DNA of 64,000 nt, taken from contig JBAMJV010000879.1 of the NCBI GenBank assembly GCA_037951105.1, positions 62,001-126,000 on the forward strand. Direction: 5' to 3'. The notes beneath the pieces were generated by a model, which was given only the letters and a program-made list of their open reading frames with translations, did not search any database and had not been told where the DNA came from. Positions 63,401 through 64,000 of this stretch are shown piece after piece. Made by a program: the position numbers and the translations under genes. Position 1 is the stretch's first letter. Each line of letters opens with the position of its first letter. This DNA is from Echinarachnius parma. Its lineage: Eukaryota; Echinodermata; Echinoidea; Clypeasteroida; Echinarachniidae.

Positions 63401-64000
63401 CAGAGCGCGGTGCTTGGGCTGTGCCGGGGGCTGTGCGTGCACTCACATCATACACCTCATTTCTCACAAGTAACCCTATCCGTTCACATGTCTCTTTTCC
63501 CAATATGGGTTTTACATTTCCAGTCACCACTTGAAATACAACTTCAAAATCTTTCTTACCTATTGTCATGGTCCCCTTTGTTTGGCCCACTGGGCTGATT
63601 GTATGTCCAGAATAGGATCGCAACGTTACGTTGCTGTTCATTAGAGTGAGTCCAGCTTTCAAGAAGATGGCTTCCGGTATGATGTTAACTTGAGCACCGG
63701 AGTCCAGTTTGAAGTCGATGTCCACATCGTTGATGGAAGCCGTCTGTCCCCATTCGGTCGTGGAGTGCAGGCCAACAATGTCGACGAGCGTGTCCACGAA
63801 GAATGCCTCGGGGTCGGCTGGCCGTTGGTGCGACGACCATCGCTCATGCTCGCGTCCGACGTCGGGCAGTGTCGTGTAGGGCATCCCCCGCATCTCGGCT
63901 TCTATTTCGCGGATGTGTCGGTCGATGGGCTCCCGTTGATAGTAGGGTCGATCACGCCGCTGTTGTTGTTGTCCGCCTTGTCTGTTGGCAGGGCATTCAT
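60471..64000 (-). CDS. Ty3/Gypsy gag-pol polyprotein (partial, open at the window edge)
   Basis: The frame is open from 64000 to the stop at 60471, about 1175 codons. It opens with ECPANRQGG, likely the end of a gag zinc knuckle, so gag and pol seem fused in one frame. In order: aspartic protease (LDSGAQVNIIP), reverse transcriptase (RICLDPRDLN, LPFGISSASE, active site VVDDILVWG), RNase H (ATDASNSGFGAVL, HTDHKPL) and integrase with an HHCC zinc finger (HESHLG to CSTCQ) and DDE residues (VVDYYSKF, ITDNGRQF, NGQAERH). No stop or frameshift interrupts it. The RT box has VVDD where YVDD is more usual. Intact coding suggests recent activity. Confidence 0.93.
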   Translation of the reverse strand, partial: ECPANRQGGQQQQRRDRPYYQREPIDRHIREIEAEMRGMPYTTLPDVGREHERWSSHQRPADPEAFFVDTLVDIVGLHSTTEWGQTASINDVDIDFKLDSGAQVNIIPEAIFLKAGLTLMNSNVTLRSYSGHTISPVGQTKGTMTIGKKDFEVVFQVVTGNVKPILGKETCERIGLLVRNEVYDVSARTAPGTAQAPRSGEISAQKSPASENDMPHPNDSQTMQAGKDMTPRISDTAQSPESVAFTAKVIQDNSELFDGLGRLHGHEYSIALKENAEPKQNPPRTIPYKLRDKVKAELERMEGLGVIKPVTEPTDWVNSMTVVRKPDGAVRICLDPRDLNAAIRREHFPMRTFEDIAARMPKARFFSKFDATSGYWQLPLSGESSRLTTFNTPFGRYRYCVLPFGISSASEIWQRVMEVEFGDLEGVETVVDDILVWGETAAQHDSRVNALLARVKASGLKLNAKKSVMRSDRVEYVGHVISHEGVSPSPSRVSSVLQMPYPANKAEVQTFLGIVTYMAKFIPSLSEITAPLRQLMEKGIAWHFEQKHRDAVDELKRLLTSPPVLRLYDVNAPVAMATDASNSGFGAVLIQDDRPVAYASRSVNAAERNYATIEKELCAILYACRKFHDFIAGQRVVVHTDHKPLVGLLAKPLHKLSPRLQRMRMHLLRYELVLVWKPGREMFLPDALSRIVNQSDPESANACEFDDRIDVNYIADNVPVSEQRLQQIRKETERDNVLQMLRLQIEQGWTCDRKALPGELIPYFQHRHELVYVDGIILRDNRIVMPRSMQREMLHKIHESHLGIVKLKQRARTVMFWPGINHQIEEVVANCSTCQTYKRAQSAEPLHPHPMPERPWSKVGADIFHFEGADFLLVVDYYSKFPEVELLKDMTSHAIIGTLKRIFARNGIPECLITDNGRQFVSAQFREFEQAWEFSHITSSPNFPQSNGQAERHVQTVKNLMKRAKLSGSDPHYALLEYRNTPIDGTAGYAPAELLNSRLLRSRLPVVNHLLRPHIAPPMRAKLEARQGKQKAYFDGTRKTHALPDLRPAQPVMFRMRNSLWQRGHVARKHDSPRSYVLTTPRGEIRRNLAHIRPIPSPATTADHAGEENTTRSLGAQEAGNESPSKRDSPYDRESSQNGEPHTRERVHASAQHTPPLITRSGRVSKPPARLLYEA

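Larger units (their letters stand above)
59328..64000 (-). mobile_element. Ty3/Gypsy LTR retrotransposon, 3' part
   Basis: Minus-strand element with 3' LTR, polypurine tract, roughly 1 kb of untranslated sequence and a gag-pol ORF that runs off the window. The 5' LTR and most of gag lie beyond 64000. It lies upstream of the most 5' visible CPAMD8-like exon, on the same strand, presumably within an intron. The untranslated part (about 59740-59860) contains two tandem copies of ACATTGTGGTATCCGG. Confidence 0.85.

Noticed and set aside
60523..63598. Numerous plus-strand ORFs of 60-146 codons
   Set aside because: All are antisense shadows of the Ty3/Gypsy pol frame.

Overview
The window looks like nuclear DNA from an animal, most likely an invertebrate deuterostome such as an echinoderm or hemichordate. 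That placement is my inference. It rests on intron-rich genes with GT-AG introns of roughly 0.2-2 kb, a CPAMD8-type thioester protein with a C-terminal Kazal domain, an SLC25A42-type carrier, a SAC3D1-type protein, a Tx1-type LINE, a Ty3/Gypsy element with a short LTR, and many TTAA-type MITEs and ATT-tailed SINEs. There is no bacterial gene organisation and no CRISPR array.

Layout. 1-0.9 kb: first coding exon of a type II membrane protein (minus strand). 2.9-8.8 kb: a chain of TTAA-flanked MITEs, one split by a near-complete LINE with an intact 1257-residue endonuclease/reverse transcriptase ORF. 9.6-13.9 kb: a 4.3 kb element with 33 bp terminal inverted repeats and about 15 internal copies of a 13 bp motif. 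14.8-18.7 kb: 5' half of an SLC25A42-like mitochondrial carrier gene (minus). 21.8-24.5 kb: two more repeat elements; the second (22780-24521) has related termini and its own internal motif array. 26.5-34.1 kb: a complete SAC3D1-like gene (plus), nine exons that join in frame to 379 residues. 37.6-58.9 kb: a CPAMD8-like gene (minus). I can join 27 exons in frame into 1625 residues, and the N-terminal part lies beyond the right edge. 59.3-64 kb: a Ty3/Gypsy element, same strand as the CPAMD8-like gene and lying upstream of its most 5' visible exon; it runs off the window.

How the parts relate. The SAC3D1-like and CPAMD8-like genes converge, with about 3.5 kb of SINE and hAT-MITE sequence between their ends. 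The CPAMD8-like product is predicted to be secreted, furin-processed and thioester-bearing, with an inserted FAMeT-like domain, a Kazal domain and a long disordered tail. The carrier and the SAC3D1-like protein are ordinary housekeeping genes with no clear functional link to it.

The most unusual signals are: (1) two large non-autonomous TIR elements that share terminal-repeat character but carry different internal short-motif arrays; (2) a recurrent pattern in which exons of both well-resolved genes are accompanied by partial, decayed tandem copies of themselves; and (3) TTAA MITEs inserted immediately beside 5' splice donors. All coordinates and splice joins were derived by reading the sequence by hand; no alignment or database search was run.
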